Source: a virus
DNA: 49,349 nt
Strand: one strand, 5' to 3'
IMG/VR virus record: IMGVR_UViG_3300036857_000177
Location: 1 to 49,349 of that record
Shown: in pieces, positions 8,431-15,752 of the stretch
Numbering within the stretch: position 1 is the first letter of the stretch
Layout: each line of letters begins with the position of its first letter
Notes under the pieces: model-generated
The model's database searches: none
What the model was told of the DNA's origin: nothing
What the model saw: only the letters and a program-made list of their open reading frames with translations
Made by a program: the position numbers and the translations under genes

Positions 8431-9069
8431 TCACACCTTTTTCCGGCAGACAATGTGCGATTCTCCGCCGTGAAATGGATATTTTTTCGCGAAAATTACG
8501 TTGAAATCAAAGGATTCCCACGTTTTTGCCCAGTCAGAAACTGGCCATTTGTTGAGATGTGCTGGCTCATTGTCTCCAACCATGTCTGGAGTCACGTGGG
8601 CCGAATATCCACCGGGCTTCAGAACTCGAGAAATCTCCTGAATTCCCCGATCAACATCACCCAAATGCTCCATCACGTGCCGAGAACAGATCAAATCGAA
8701 GCTCTCGTCCGGAAAGAAGTACATGTCCTCGACGTAACCTTCGTAGATGAGCTTCCCATCGGCCTGAGCCTTCGTCACCAAGGGCTCGTAGAGATCGATG
8801 CCGACGATTGGATCTCCATGAGGTGTCCAGTCAGCCAGAATATTCCACTGACCTCCCGAGGCACTGCCAAGCTCCAAGATTCTCTTCCGGTTCCGAGGGA
8901 CATGAAAAAGTAGGGCTCGATAGGACTGTTCATCCACCGTAGCGATGACGTTCTGAAGACCGTCCTTGAGTCTTTGGTTGTGAAGCTCCGTCATCCTACG
9001 ATGATGATCGTAGTTTAACTCCTTCACTCGGTGCAAAGATGTCGTCAATGCGTTCTCCGTCTGCCCCAA
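8431..9069 (-). CDS. class I SAM-dependent methyltransferase
   Basis: 212 residues. Motif I is ELGSASGGQ (66-74), the acidic ribose-binding residue is D92 in VGIDLYEP, and HVMEHLGDVDRGI followed by RVLKPGG is the type-11 methyltransferase signature. The substrate is not evident; there is no DNA-methylase NPPY/DPPY motif. The start lies 25 bases inside the end of the large terminase gene, so the two are translationally linked, and the stop abuts the portal gene. A methyltransferase between terminase and portal is uncommon and suggests a virion protein or small-molecule target. Confidence 0.8.
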   Translation of the reverse strand: MGQTENALTTSLHRVKELNYDHHRRMTELHNQRLKDGLQNVIATVDEQSYRALLFHVPRNRKRILELGSASGGQWNILADWTPHGDPIVGIDLYEPLVTKAQADGKLIYEGYVEDMYFFPDESFDLICSRHVMEHLGDVDRGIQEISRVLKPGGYSAHVTPDMVGDNEPAHLNKWPVSDWAKTWESFDFNVIFAKKYPFHGGESHIVCRKKV

Positions 9070-10562
9070 GTGGCTCGACGCACGACCGGACGCGGCGGAG
9101 CCATGGCCAGCATAATCGATTCGGCACGATTCGGTGACGGAACATTTCGCTTCTGAGCTTCGATCTTTGTCTCGATCTGGATTTTACCGTTCGAATTCCG
9201 CTTGTATCGAACAGAAATCAACTCAGAAGCCAAATCTTCATCGTCAGCGTCTATATCGATTGTTCCTGCCTCAAAAAGATCTCGGAGATGCCACCAAAGT
9301 TCTGCGCGTCGGTTCACGAATCGCTTCTCGTCGTCCGGCTTTTCTCCTACGTTAATTCCCTCGACAGGTCGATTGAGCTCTGAGAGTCTATCGAACACTC
9401 CCTTACCGATGCCGACAAGATCGACCTTTGCTAGTGTTGCACTGGTCTCGTCTAGTGCATTGACGACTTTTCCAGTGGTAGCCATTGTATCTGGATTTCG
9501 GTCCTGCCATCGGACTCGCACCACGTTACCTCGACGATGTGCTCCGCACGAAGCATCTCCACCTCCTCCCACGTCAATACCGAGCTCGTTTTCTGATCCG
9601 GGAAGGAGTGTTCGCTCTTGAGCAGCACGGACCCATTGGAAAGGTATAAGGCCATCTTCCTCTGCTTGAATCGGAAACTCGCCCAGAACTTTACTCTGCC
9701 AAAAAGCTCCTGTCTGATGAATGTCCACGCCCGGCGGAGGGACCACCCGAACTCCCTCATCTGCGTCGGATGGATTTCCATCCTTGTCCACCCAGGTCCA
9801 GTTTCGTGCCCACTTACGTCGCTTTTCTTCAACGTATAAGCGGCCAATGAGCCTCTCCCTTAAATCCTGAGGAATATCTTCCCCAGTGAAATTCGGCGTA
9901 TCGAAGGCCCCAATCTTAATCACGTGCCATCCCGACCCAGGCTTACAAATCTCGCAGAATTCAGTGGTCGGGTCATCCGGGTTTCCGAAGGCCAACCCCC
10001 TCGAGTAGTCGTTAGCAATCAGCGAGTCCGCCGCTTCCCACAAGTTAAGAGGCATCCCACATGCCTCATCGAAGATGTAGAGCACCCGCTTCTCATGGAT
10101 GCCCTGAAAAGCGGCGGAGTCATAGTCACTTGGCTTTCTTCCGATTGCTACCTGCTCCTCTTTTCCCGGATTTCCGTTCTTTCCGGGCATCCGAATGATC
10201 CACTCGGTTTGATTGACCCTTCCTGCTAGATTTCCCTTCGTGTGTGCCCTTCCGATTTCCCGCCATAGAATTGTCCTCACCTGCGGCCCAGTGGGCGCAG
10301 ACGTTACGACGAAACTCTCTCCTGCTGGATGTATGTCGATCCACCAAGCGACAATTCGTCCCGAGATGAAGCTCTTACCGATTTCATGGCAGCTCTGCAC
10401 CGCCACTTTTCGGTACTTCCGAACAGCCTCGAGGATCTTCTTTTGTCCGGACCACAGGGTGTCTCCAAGTTTCTGCTCACACCACGCAGCCGGATCTTTT
10501 ATGTAAATGCGTCGAGCAATTTCCTGCTCGAGCCGTTCGAGTTCAGATCTTGTCTCGAGCAT
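9045..10562 (-). CDS. terL: terminase large subunit
   Basis: 505 residues. ATPase domain: Walker A-like SCHEIGKS (57-64), Walker B VLYIFDEA with D165-E166, coupling motif AFGNP (191-195). RNase H-like nuclease: first acidic residue D330 in ELGIDVGGGGD, a second at D381 in KVDLVGIGKGVFDRL, and a C-terminal SPNRAESIMLA where many homologues have SPDRAD. It cuts concatemers and pumps DNA into the prohead. It starts one base after the stop of the small membrane protein gene. Confidence 0.9.
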   Translation of the reverse strand: MLETRSELERLEQEIARRIYIKDPAAWCEQKLGDTLWSGQKKILEAVRKYRKVAVQSCHEIGKSFISGRIVAWWIDIHPAGESFVVTSAPTGPQVRTILWREIGRAHTKGNLAGRVNQTEWIIRMPGKNGNPGKEEQVAIGRKPSDYDSAAFQGIHEKRVLYIFDEACGMPLNLWEAADSLIANDYSRGLAFGNPDDPTTEFCEICKPGSGWHVIKIGAFDTPNFTGEDIPQDLRERLIGRLYVEEKRRKWARNWTWVDKDGNPSDADEGVRVVPPPGVDIHQTGAFWQSKVLGEFPIQAEEDGLIPFQWVRAAQERTLLPGSENELGIDVGGGGDASCGAHRRGNVVRVRWQDRNPDTMATTGKVVNALDETSATLAKVDLVGIGKGVFDRLSELNRPVEGINVGEKPDDEKRFVNRRAELWWHLRDLFEAGTIDIDADDEDLASELISVRYKRNSNGKIQIETKIEAQKRNVPSPNRAESIMLAMAPPRPVVRRATWGRRRTH

Positions 10563-10563
10563 A

Positions 10564-10704
10564 CTAAGCGCGGATCACTACAGGGAGGAGCAGTGCCAAG
10601 GAGAGAAGAATGACTGCGATGGATAGAACCATCACATGGCGAGTCGTGTAGTTGGCGTAGATTGCGGTGAACAGTGCCAGGAGTGCGAATATGGGTACTA
10701 CCAT
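10564..10704 (-). CDS. 46-residue two-helix membrane protein
   Basis: ATG at 10704-10702 with GAGGAGG just upstream. It reads MVVPIFALLALFTAIYANYT, a short polar turn (TRH), then a second hydrophobic helix and a VIRA end. The stop is one base before the large terminase start. Two membrane spans with a tight turn would suit a small holin-like or regulatory membrane protein, but nothing else supports lysis. Function unknown. Confidence 0.6.
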   Translation of the reverse strand: MVVPIFALLALFTAIYANYTTRHVMVLSIAVILLSLALLLPVVIRA

Positions 10705-10776
10705 CTCTACCTCCTCTGAGAACGGCGGCTCAGCAAGTGGCCGTTACCAAGCCGCCGTCTCCTCCCCTACCCACCC

Positions 10777-11358
10777 TCAGTGGACCGACTTGTCTGTGGA
10801 TTTGACTACTTCAGCATCGATGACTTGACTCCCGTCGCCAATGAGTCCCTGTTTCATCAGCGCCCTCGTGAGGAGCCGATGCCGTTCGAGCAGATCCTGA
10901 TCCGTCAGCTTGGAGTAATCCTCCTCCGGTTTCTCTACCTCCAGAGTTGCCTTCGGACCGTATCCGCTCCGATCCAAGATAGCGACTGCTGCTCTGACTG
11001 CCGTCGGCAAGTCATTACTCGCCATCGCCCTTCTTAGCGTCGCAAAGGCCGGTTCCACCAAGCAGAGTAGCCGCATCTTCGCGGCCTGCCTCATGGCGTG
11101 CGTAGTGCCTCCGTGCTCCTCACACACCGAGGACCCAGGCGGAGCCATTCGTAGGCAGACGTCACCTGTAAGCGGGTCTCCTAGACACTGCTTGGGTTCG
11201 TATTTTCTAGCGTATGCTCGTCTACGCCGGAGTTCCAGGTTCTTCTCGGCCTCGATTCGGGCCAAGTGATCCAGCTGCTTCTGCTGGAGATCCTCCAGGC
11301 GTTTGTCGACGCGCGATTCGCTCATCGAGTAGGATTTGGGCTTTTCACCGAGGGACAT
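10777..11358 (-). CDS. terminase small subunit-like protein
   Basis: 193 residues from ATG 11358. Order: charged coiled coil (KRLEDLQQKQLDHLARIEAE), a metal-binding-like cluster (CLGDPLTGDVC, then SSVCEEHGG), and a helical region (TAVRAAVAILDRSGYGPKA) as in many phage small terminases. It would bind packaging DNA and regulate the large subunit. A TTG at 11403 in the same frame overlaps the -35 box of the promoter, so it cannot be the start. The predicted leader is only about 10 bases; ATG 11325 is an alternative. It is the first gene of the late operon. Confidence 0.6.
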   Translation of the reverse strand: MSLGEKPKSYSMSESRVDKRLEDLQQKQLDHLARIEAEKNLELRRRRAYARKYEPKQCLGDPLTGDVCLRMAPPGSSVCEEHGGTTHAMRQAAKMRLLCLVEPAFATLRRAMASNDLPTAVRAAVAILDRSGYGPKATLEVEKPEEDYSKLTDQDLLERHRLLTRALMKQGLIGDGSQVIDAEVVKSTDKSVH

Positions 11359-11374
11359 ATATGACTCAAGCTCG

Positions 11375-11403
11375 AGGATAACACACCTGCTTATGGAATG
11401 CAA
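11375..11403 (-). promoter_or_regulatory. late operon promoter (minus strand)
   Basis: Read on the minus strand: GCGTTTTTCCC then TTGCAT (11403-11398), 17 bases, TATCCT (11380-11375). The T-rich run plus CCCTTGC matches the plus-strand promoters at 30282 and 48093. It reads towards the small terminase and so the structural cassette. Confidence 0.65.
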
Positions 11404-11574
11404 GGGAAAAACGCTCAGGTTGCAGGGGATGGGCTTCGAGTTACTGGGCGCGGAGTTGTTAACTTGTTATCTGAGTCACGGGAGAAATGGTGAGAGGAGT
11501 TGTTTAGTTGTTAACTCTGAGAGAGATGAATCGCGCGTATAGGGGCACCACCTCCGGCCAGGTTCTAGGCTCGC

Positions 11575-11630
11575 TTACAAAACTGCAATCCGTTGCAAGC
11601 CTCATGCCGATTACGAGACTGTAATCCAGA
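11575..11630. repeat. TTACA / TGCAAG-type repeat element
   Basis: Contains TTACAAAACTGCAATCCG, TGCAAGCCTCATGCC (11594-11608) and an inverted ATTAC-GTAAT pair. These are degenerate versions of the TTACA and TGCAAGAGCCGTGCC elements found 1.7 kb away at 13247-13619. The stretch 11404-11574 holds no recognisable gene. Confidence 0.5.
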
Positions 11631-11660
11631 GCCGAGCCACGCGACGTGTAAATCTTACAC

Positions 11661-11898
11661 AATAGATCTAGTATCACCGAGCATCACGCATACTAGATAT
11701 AGTGCTACTACCGATAGTGTCGCCCCGAGCCAGTGAACTAGATCTAGTGCCACTCCCCCTAGTGCCATGCACTCACCCTCATACAAGATATAGTACACTA
11801 GATATAGTGTCACGCCACCATGCCATACTAGATCTAGTTCACTCGCTACACACCACTACATATACACTCACCCCCACTACCCACCCACTACATCTAGT
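11661..11898. repeat. cluster of 12-bp palindromes ACTAGAT(A/C)TAGT
   Basis: Near-perfect copies at 11661-11672, 11692-11703, 11737-11748, 11783-11794, 11797-11808, 11827-11838 and 11887-11898, plus half sites such as CCTAGTGCC near 11759. Several are followed by G-C/T. Spacing is irregular at about 14-50 bases. A dyad-symmetric 12-mer in many copies between divergent operons fits operators for a dimeric regulator or origin-binding sites. No gene is seen here. Confidence 0.75.
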
Positions 11899-12001
11899 GG
11901 TGGGTGGGGAGGCAGGCCTCCGCCTCACTGCCCTACTTACGGTTATGTAACCCCTAACTGTTGTAGACAAAGGACTTACGGGCACGCATCCGCGTGCCGC
12001 T

Positions 12002-12124
12002 AACCCCATTGCCTACAACACTTAGCCACCCCAGCTTGTAAAGTGTTGCAAACATTGGTAGTTACAGCCCCCATCGACCAGGGGGTGTATGCCCGCGAAC
12101 CCCATTGTTTACAAGCACTTAGCC
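12002..12124. repeat. two direct repeats of about 27 bp
   Basis: AACCCCATTG then CTACAACACTTAGCC at 12002-12027, and AACCCCATTG then TTACAAGCACTTAGCC at 12098-12124, 96 bases apart and just upstream of the promoter at 12130. A related fragment (TGTAACCCCTAACTG) lies near 11945. Iteron or regulator sites are possible. Confidence 0.55.
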
Positions 12125-12129
12125 CCCAG

Positions 12130-12157
12130 TTGCGTGCTTTTTATAGCGTGCTATGAT
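12130..12157 (+). promoter_or_regulatory. promoter of first plus-strand paralogue gene
   Basis: TTGCGT (12130-12135), 16 bases, TATGAT (12152-12157). It gives a leader of about 80 bases before GTG 12243. The -10 box covers the ATG at 12153, which is therefore not a start. Confidence 0.6.
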
Positions 12158-12242
12158 GTCTTTGTTGGTGCGGCGGGCGGGACGGGGCGACGCGGTTCTC
12201 GCGGCAGGCCGGTTCAGTCGGCACCAAATCGAGGTGAGTGAA

Positions 12243-12584
12243 GTGCAGAAGACCTTCTCGTATGTCGGCGTCAAGTCGGGCTACCTGGCGTTCCAGGTGG
12301 CGGGCCTCCGCGGGACCGTCTACGTCCCCAAGGGGTTCTTCGCGGCAAACTCGGTGCCGTCGACGTTCGTCGTCGACGCGCCGTTCGCGGAGCCCGCGCC
12401 CACGCCCGCCAGCGTGAGCGCGCTCCAGGCGGAGATCGAGGCCCTCAAGGCCCAGCTCGCCGCCTCGGCCGTCCCGGCCACCACGGAGGCGACCCCGGAG
12501 CCGGTCGTCCCGGAGCAGCCCGCTCCGGCGGCGGAGGAGCCGGTCGCCGAGCCGGTCGCCGAGCCCAAGCGCAAGCGCGCCTAG
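12243..12584 (+). CDS. KSGY/RGTVYVPKGFF family small protein, copy A
   Basis: 113 residues from GTG 12243, with GAGGTGA a few bases upstream. The core, about residues 6-50, is YVGVKSGYLAF ... LRGTVYVPKGFFAANSVPS ... FAEP, clearly paralogous to the genes at 15322, 23247 and 26251. A short heptad-like helix (SALQAEIEALKAQLAAS) and an Ala/Pro/Glu-rich tail ending KRKRA follow. I do not recognise the family. Its own promoter and a following hairpin suggest a separately and strongly expressed product. GC content is much higher than in neighbouring regions. Confidence 0.75.
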   Translation: MQKTFSYVGVKSGYLAFQVAGLRGTVYVPKGFFAANSVPSTFVVDAPFAEPAPTPASVSALQAEIEALKAQLAASAVPATTEATPEPVVPEQPAPAAEEPVAEPVAEPKRKRA

Positions 12585-12597
12585 CAAGACCCATGCC

Positions 12598-12619
12598 GGG
12601 CGACCCTCCGGGGTCGCTC
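12598..12619 (+). terminator. hairpin after copy A
   Basis: Stem GCGACCC / GGGTCGC closed by a C(UCCG)G tetraloop, extendable by two pairs. There is no T-run, so termination is uncertain; it may be a 3-prime stabiliser. Confidence 0.5.
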
Positions 12620-12696
12620 GGCACTTCCCCGGCAGGGGGATCGCGACCTGCGCTTCACGGAGCGCAGATCGAGCTCCCCGGCTCAAGGAGACAGAC

Positions 12697-12951
12697 ATGC
12701 TCAAGCAGATCCGTTCGTTCGTCGTCACCTCCGTTTCGCTCAAGTTCTCGGCTGGCGCCAGCGCGCAGGACGTCGCCGCCGCGCTCCAGTCCGGTCCGGT
12801 CGAGACCGCCTCGCTCCTCGCCTCCGCGTTCGTCGAGCGCGCGACGATCACGGAAACGCGTCGGATCGTCCTCGACGCTCGCGGCCGCGAGATCGCCCCG
12901 GAGCAGGACGAGCCGATCGCGATCGACGCGATCTCCGCCGTCCGCCGCTAG
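12697..12951 (+). CDS. unknown 84-residue protein
   Basis: Good AAGGAGA site before the ATG. The sequence is MLKQIRSFVVTSVSLKFSAG, an Ala-rich helix (SAQDVAAALQSG), then ASAFVERATITETRRIVLDA and an acidic end. It looks like a small alpha/beta protein. It is flanked by perfect hairpins on both sides and shares the high GC of copy A. Function unknown. Confidence 0.65.
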   Translation: MLKQIRSFVVTSVSLKFSAGASAQDVAAALQSGPVETASLLASAFVERATITETRRIVLDARGREIAPEQDEPIAIDAISAVRR

Positions 12952-12957
12952 TCCACC

Positions 12958-12985
12958 GCGACCGGCCTGCACGCAGGCCGGTCGC
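12958..12985. terminator. perfect 13-bp hairpin
   Basis: GCGACCGGCCTGC and its exact reverse complement separated by AC. It is followed by CCCCTCTCTT rather than a T-run. Probably a terminator or processing hairpin between two tiny genes. Confidence 0.55.
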
Positions 12986-13006
12986 CCCTCTCTTCAGGAG
13001 AAGCCC

Positions 13007-13078
13007 ATGGAACCGCTCATCGCCGTCGCCTGCCTCTTCGCGTTCGCCTGCCTCTGCGTCATCATCGCCCTCGACTGA
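13007..13078 (+). CDS. 23-residue membrane peptide
   Basis: AGGAGA then ATG 13007, reading MEPLIAVACLFAFACLCVII and ALD before TGA. A single hydrophobic helix with three cysteines. It lies between two perfect hairpins. Possibly a membrane-acting small protein; no family recognised. Confidence 0.5.
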   Translation: MEPLIAVACLFAFACLCVIIALD

Positions 13079-13088
13079 CCCTCCCCTC

Positions 13089-13115
13089 GAGCCGCTCGGA
13101 CGGTCCGAGCGGCTC
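13089..13115. terminator. perfect 12-bp hairpin after the membrane peptide gene
   Basis: GAGCCGCTCGGA and its reverse complement with a CGG loop, followed by a pyrimidine-rich stretch. Likely terminator of the small-gene unit. Confidence 0.55.
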
Positions 13116-13154
13116 CCTCCTCTCCTCTCTGACGCGTTCTTCGAACCACCCCCT

Positions 13155-13685
13155 CTAGTCCCAGTAAAGACCCCCCAAATTCTCGTTCCTTCTCGGGCTC
13201 CGCAGAGGCCTTCTCGGGCATTCTCACACGAACCAGTTAGCGCGACTTACAATTTTGTTCGCGGGATTACAGTTCCGTTCTCCCCTGCAAGAGCCGTGCC
13301 TTACAGATCTGTTTGAGCGATTACATTTTGCGTCCGTGGACTTTTCCGGCGTCCGATTACAGTTCTGTTCGCCGATGCAAGAGCCGTGCCGACAATTCCC
13401 GGCATCCGCCTTGCATTGAGTGTATCAAAATCGCACATGGGCCTAAAACGCGCAAAGCTCCGCTCTGCGGGACTTTCGCCCATGCCCATCTAGTCCCAGT
13501 AAAGACCCCCTGCCGGATCGTCCCGGAGAACGGATCCTAGCGCGTTTTCGGGCCTACTCACGGCCAGGCCGTTAGCCCCTACGAGTTACGATTCAGTAAG
13601 CGAATGCAAGCACCGTGCCGATGATGCCCCTAGAGGCCGCTGTGAGCGGGGCAAAACGCCCCACGGACCCCCAGTAAAGGCCCCC
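13155..13685. repeat. degenerate long tandem repeats in the control region
   Basis: The marker CCCAGTAAAGACCCCC occurs at about 13160-13175, 13495-13510 and, with one change, 13670-13685. Between the markers lie TTACA-nn-TCTGTTCG elements (13247, 13267, 13301, 13321, 13357), TGCAAGAGCCGTGCC at 13286-13300 and 13376-13390 (degenerate TGCAAGCACCGTGCC at 13605-13619), and GTTTTCGGGCC-n-CTCACG at about 13543 and 13719. So a unit of roughly 175-335 bp is repeated with drift. No coding frame runs through it. A replication origin, partition or packaging site, or regulator array are candidates. Confidence 0.65.
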
Positions 13686-13775
13686 TGCTGAGAACCGCGT
13701 GAGACGGGCGGAGAACGCGTTTTCGGGCCACCTCACGCGGGCGCCGCACCCGCAAGGCCAGGAGAGGAGAGGAGG

Positions 13776-13973
13776 ATGGAGCCCAGGCCAGAGGCTGAGC
13801 CTCTTTTATCGTTTATCAGGCAGAACTACGAGAGCGAGCGCTCGAAGAGCGCTCGATCTCTCTCCGAGATCTCGACTCCGCGGCCGCGGGGACTTCCGAG
13901 AGAGAACCTGAGAAAACCGAGGTCGTCGTCGAGACGACGAGATCTCATGACGCGTCGGCTCGGACTACGATGA
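13776..13973 (+). CDS. doubtful small ORF, 65 residues
   Basis: Preceded by the purine-rich AGGAGAGGAGAGGAGG, but the frame is Arg/Ser-rich low-complexity sequence that runs through a perfect hairpin (CGAGCGCTC-gaa-GAGCGCTCG, 13835-13855). More likely part of the non-coding region. Confidence 0.25.
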   Translation: MEPRPEAEPLLSFIRQNYESERSKSARSLSEISTPRPRGLPRENLRKPRSSSRRRDLMTRRLGLR

Positions 13974-14003
13974 TGAAACCTGAAAAACCCTCTCGTAGTA
14001 AAA

Positions 14004-14020
14004 AGTACGAGACTCGTACT
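14004..14020. promoter_or_regulatory. 17-bp palindrome AGTACGAG-a-CTCGTACT
   Basis: Perfect dyad with one central base, upstream of the promoter at 14049. A possible regulator site; it continues into TAGATAC, which resembles part of the ACTAGAT palindromes. Confidence 0.45.
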
Positions 14021-14048
14021 AGATACGCCCGGGCGGAACATTTTGTGC

Positions 14049-14078
14049 TTGCGTCGAAGGCACTTTCGATGGTACACT
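14049..14078 (+). promoter_or_regulatory. promoter in front of the putative large RNA
   Basis: TTGCGT (14049-14054), 18 bases, TACACT (14073-14078), as in the phage's other promoters. The -10 box overlaps a palindrome shared with the promoter at 43928. No good ORF follows for 1.2 kb. Confidence 0.55.
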
Positions 14079-14090
14079 TGCGTAGCAAGT
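14076..14090. promoter_or_regulatory. operator-like palindrome ACTTGCGTAGCAAGT
   Basis: The core CTTGCGTAGCAAG is identical to 43956-43968 and in both places begins inside the -10 hexamer. This placement suits a repressor site; in RNA it would be a 5-prime hairpin. Confidence 0.55.
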
Positions 14091-14990
14091 GCGGCGGGCG
14101 GCGGAGCGAGGCGGGCGGGGTCACAGCCCCGAGCGGCAAGCAAAGCCGGAGTTCTTCGACAACTGAATACGCAAGCGGCGTGGGCGGAACATCGTAGTTC
14201 GCACGCACGCAGAGCAGCCTAGTATGGGCGGAACATGCACCGCTGGGCGCAAGCACCGTGGTAGTGATGGGCTCCTTTCTAAGAGCTTAGCTCGGTCGTT
14301 CGTTAGGGCGGTAAACGCCTGATATACGGCGGCTTGGCGAAAGTTACGAGGCAGGAGGAGAGGACGAGCCAGACCACGAAGGCGCGCAACAAGGCTGATA
14401 AGGGGAAACCCGAACGGCTGCTCTGAGAGTTTCAACACGGTTACTGCAACAGGAGTGCTACGGCGCTACCTGATGCCGAAGGTCTATGCCTAGGTTCGGC
14501 CCCTACCCGCGGGGCTGTGGCATTTCGAATTTCGGTGTCTAGGTCAGCGCCGTAGGTCCAGTTGAACGGTCAGGTGGTCGGTGGTAGGGAATCTCTACAA
14601 TCGAACGTCGGACACGAGATTGAAAGGTCCCGTATCTAGGTCTAGGTCTTGAACCGGATCGGCGAACGGGAACCTTCTTAAAATGCGTCGGCTAGTGTCG
14701 GTCCATGCGTGCATGGCGAGCAGTGCTAGCGGAATCTCGTGGATGGCGTCGGTTCCGAGGTTAAATGCCCAATGGCGTAATTCCTGGCGAGGTGCATCTA
14801 CGGCCTACAATATCCTACGATCGGAACATCGGCCAAGGGCTCCGGCCCTTGGTCGAGGGGACCAGGCCGCTGAGACGACATACGAGAATACGGCGGTTTT
14901 GCTCATAATGCGGGTAGGGCCGTCGTTATTGCTTATTTGCGTCTTAGCGTCCTGAGAGCCCCGATTTACTGGGGTCTTCTACCTATTCTC
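14085..14990 (+). ncRNA. putative large structured RNA, about 0.9 kb
   Basis: This stretch lacks convincing ORFs and is dense in stable hairpins: GAGC-TTA-GCTC (14283-14293), GGGCG-GTAAA-CGCCT (14306-14320), UGGC-GAAA-GUUA (14335-14346), GGG-GAAA-CCC (14402-14411), CCATG-CGTG-CATGG (14703-14716) and CCAAGGGC-UCCG-GCCCUUGG (14833-14852). Two GNRA and one UNCG tetraloops are typical of folded RNA. A promoter lies at 14049 and a weak hairpin (GAGCCCC / GGGGTCTTC) near 14965-14985. GGGCGGAACAT occurs at 14031, 14182 and 14226. Size and setting recall phage giant RNAs such as GOLLD or ROOL, but I cannot confirm homology. Ends are approximate. Confidence 0.45.
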
Positions 14991-15036
14991 TTTTAACTAC
15001 TTATATAAGAAGTATTTAAAGAGAGTAGGGGAGGTG

Positions 15037-15061
15037 GTATAGATAGTAGATACATCTATAC
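15037..15061. promoter_or_regulatory. inverted repeat GTATAGAT ... ATCTATAC
   Basis: Perfect 8-bp arms with a 9-base loop in an AT-rich stretch upstream of copy B. Possible regulator site; the rest of 14990-15321 shows no gene. Confidence 0.4.
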
Positions 15062-15321
15062 TTACTCTGAGAAGGTCAAGAAAAAGTACCAGTGAGATGT
15101 TATGGCGGTTACAACTCCGATCGACGGACTTGGCTGTAACCGGCACGCGTCTTGCAAGTCGCAGTCGTGTATTGAATCTATGCAAATCGGTGAAAAACCT
15201 GATAATTCTCGTCGATGTTGAGGGCACCGGCACATATGCAGCGGCGTCGCGCCTAGAAGCTTCGACTCTCATTGAAGCTTCTCGGGGCAATATCGCCCAT
15301 CCGTGTCAAAGGACAAACATC

Positions 15322-15690
15322 GTGAGCACAAACAACTCGTCGTCGAACGTCGTCGTCAACACCGTCAACAACACCGTCAACCAGGAGCAGATCGTGGAAA
15401 ACACCAACAAGACCATCACCCTCACCTACGTCGGCGTCAAGAGCGGCTACCTCGCCTTCACGACTCCCGACCTCCGCGGCACCGTCTACGTCCCGAAGGG
15501 CTTTTTCGCGGCTAACGCCGTCCCCTCGTCCTTCTCCGTGACGTCGTCGTTCGCGGCGCCAAAGCTCGCGGCCCCCAAGGTCGCCGAGCTTCAGGCCGAG
15601 GTCGACGCGCTGAAGGCCAAGCTCGCCGCGCTCAAGTCGGCCGAGCAGCCCGCGGCCAGCGAGCAGGCGCCGGTCGAGAAGACCGCCTAG
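15322..15690 (+). CDS. KSGY/RGTVYVPKGFF family small protein, copy B
   Basis: 122 residues from GTG 15322, with AAAGGA about 8 bases upstream. An Asn/Val-rich lead (residues 2-32) precedes the core YVGVKSGYLAFTTPDLRG, TVYVPKGFFAANAVPS and FAAPK, nearly identical to copy A. A heptad helix (AELQAEVDALKAKLAALKSA) and a polar tail follow. The longer upstream frame is poor in coding signal and lacks a ribosome site, so the GTG is preferred. Family unknown. Confidence 0.75.
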   Translation: MSTNNSSSNVVVNTVNNTVNQEQIVENTNKTITLTYVGVKSGYLAFTTPDLRGTVYVPKGFFAANAVPSSFSVTSSFAAPKLAAPKVAELQAEVDALKAKLAALKSAEQPAASEQAPVEKTA

Positions 15691-15713
15691 TTCGTCGAGG
15701 CACATCGCAAGTC

Positions 15714-15744
15714 GAGGAGCGCGGGCGCCGGGCCTGCGCTCCTC
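15714..15744 (+). terminator. terminator hairpin after copy B
   Basis: GAGGAGCGC and its reverse complement GCGCTCCTC around a GC-rich loop, followed by GCCTTTCG. Confidence 0.6.
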
Positions 15745-15752
15745 GCCTTTCG

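Noticed and set aside
11359-11403. TTG start at 11403 for the small terminase
   Set aside because: The TTG is the -35 box of the predicted promoter, so it would not be in the mRNA.
11702-11950. 82-codon frame in the palindrome region
   Set aside because: Leu/Thr/His-rich translation of repeats; no ribosome site.
12153-12242. ATG 12153 start for copy A
   Set aside because: It lies in the -10 box of the promoter; GTG 12243 has a ribosome site and gives the family core.
12141-12851. 236-codon minus-strand frame
   Set aside because: High-GC antisense shadow of copy A and the following small gene.
11661-13685. CRISPR array
   Set aside because: Repeats are short palindromes or drifting composite units with irregular spacing; no constant repeat-spacer pattern and no cas1/cas2.
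14683-14955. 90-codon plus-strand frame
   Set aside because: No ribosome site, no recognisable protein pattern, and it runs across RNA-type hairpins.
15097-15321. Longer N-terminus for copy B
   Set aside because: No ribosome site and unlike the other family members; GTG 15322 is preceded by AAAGGA.
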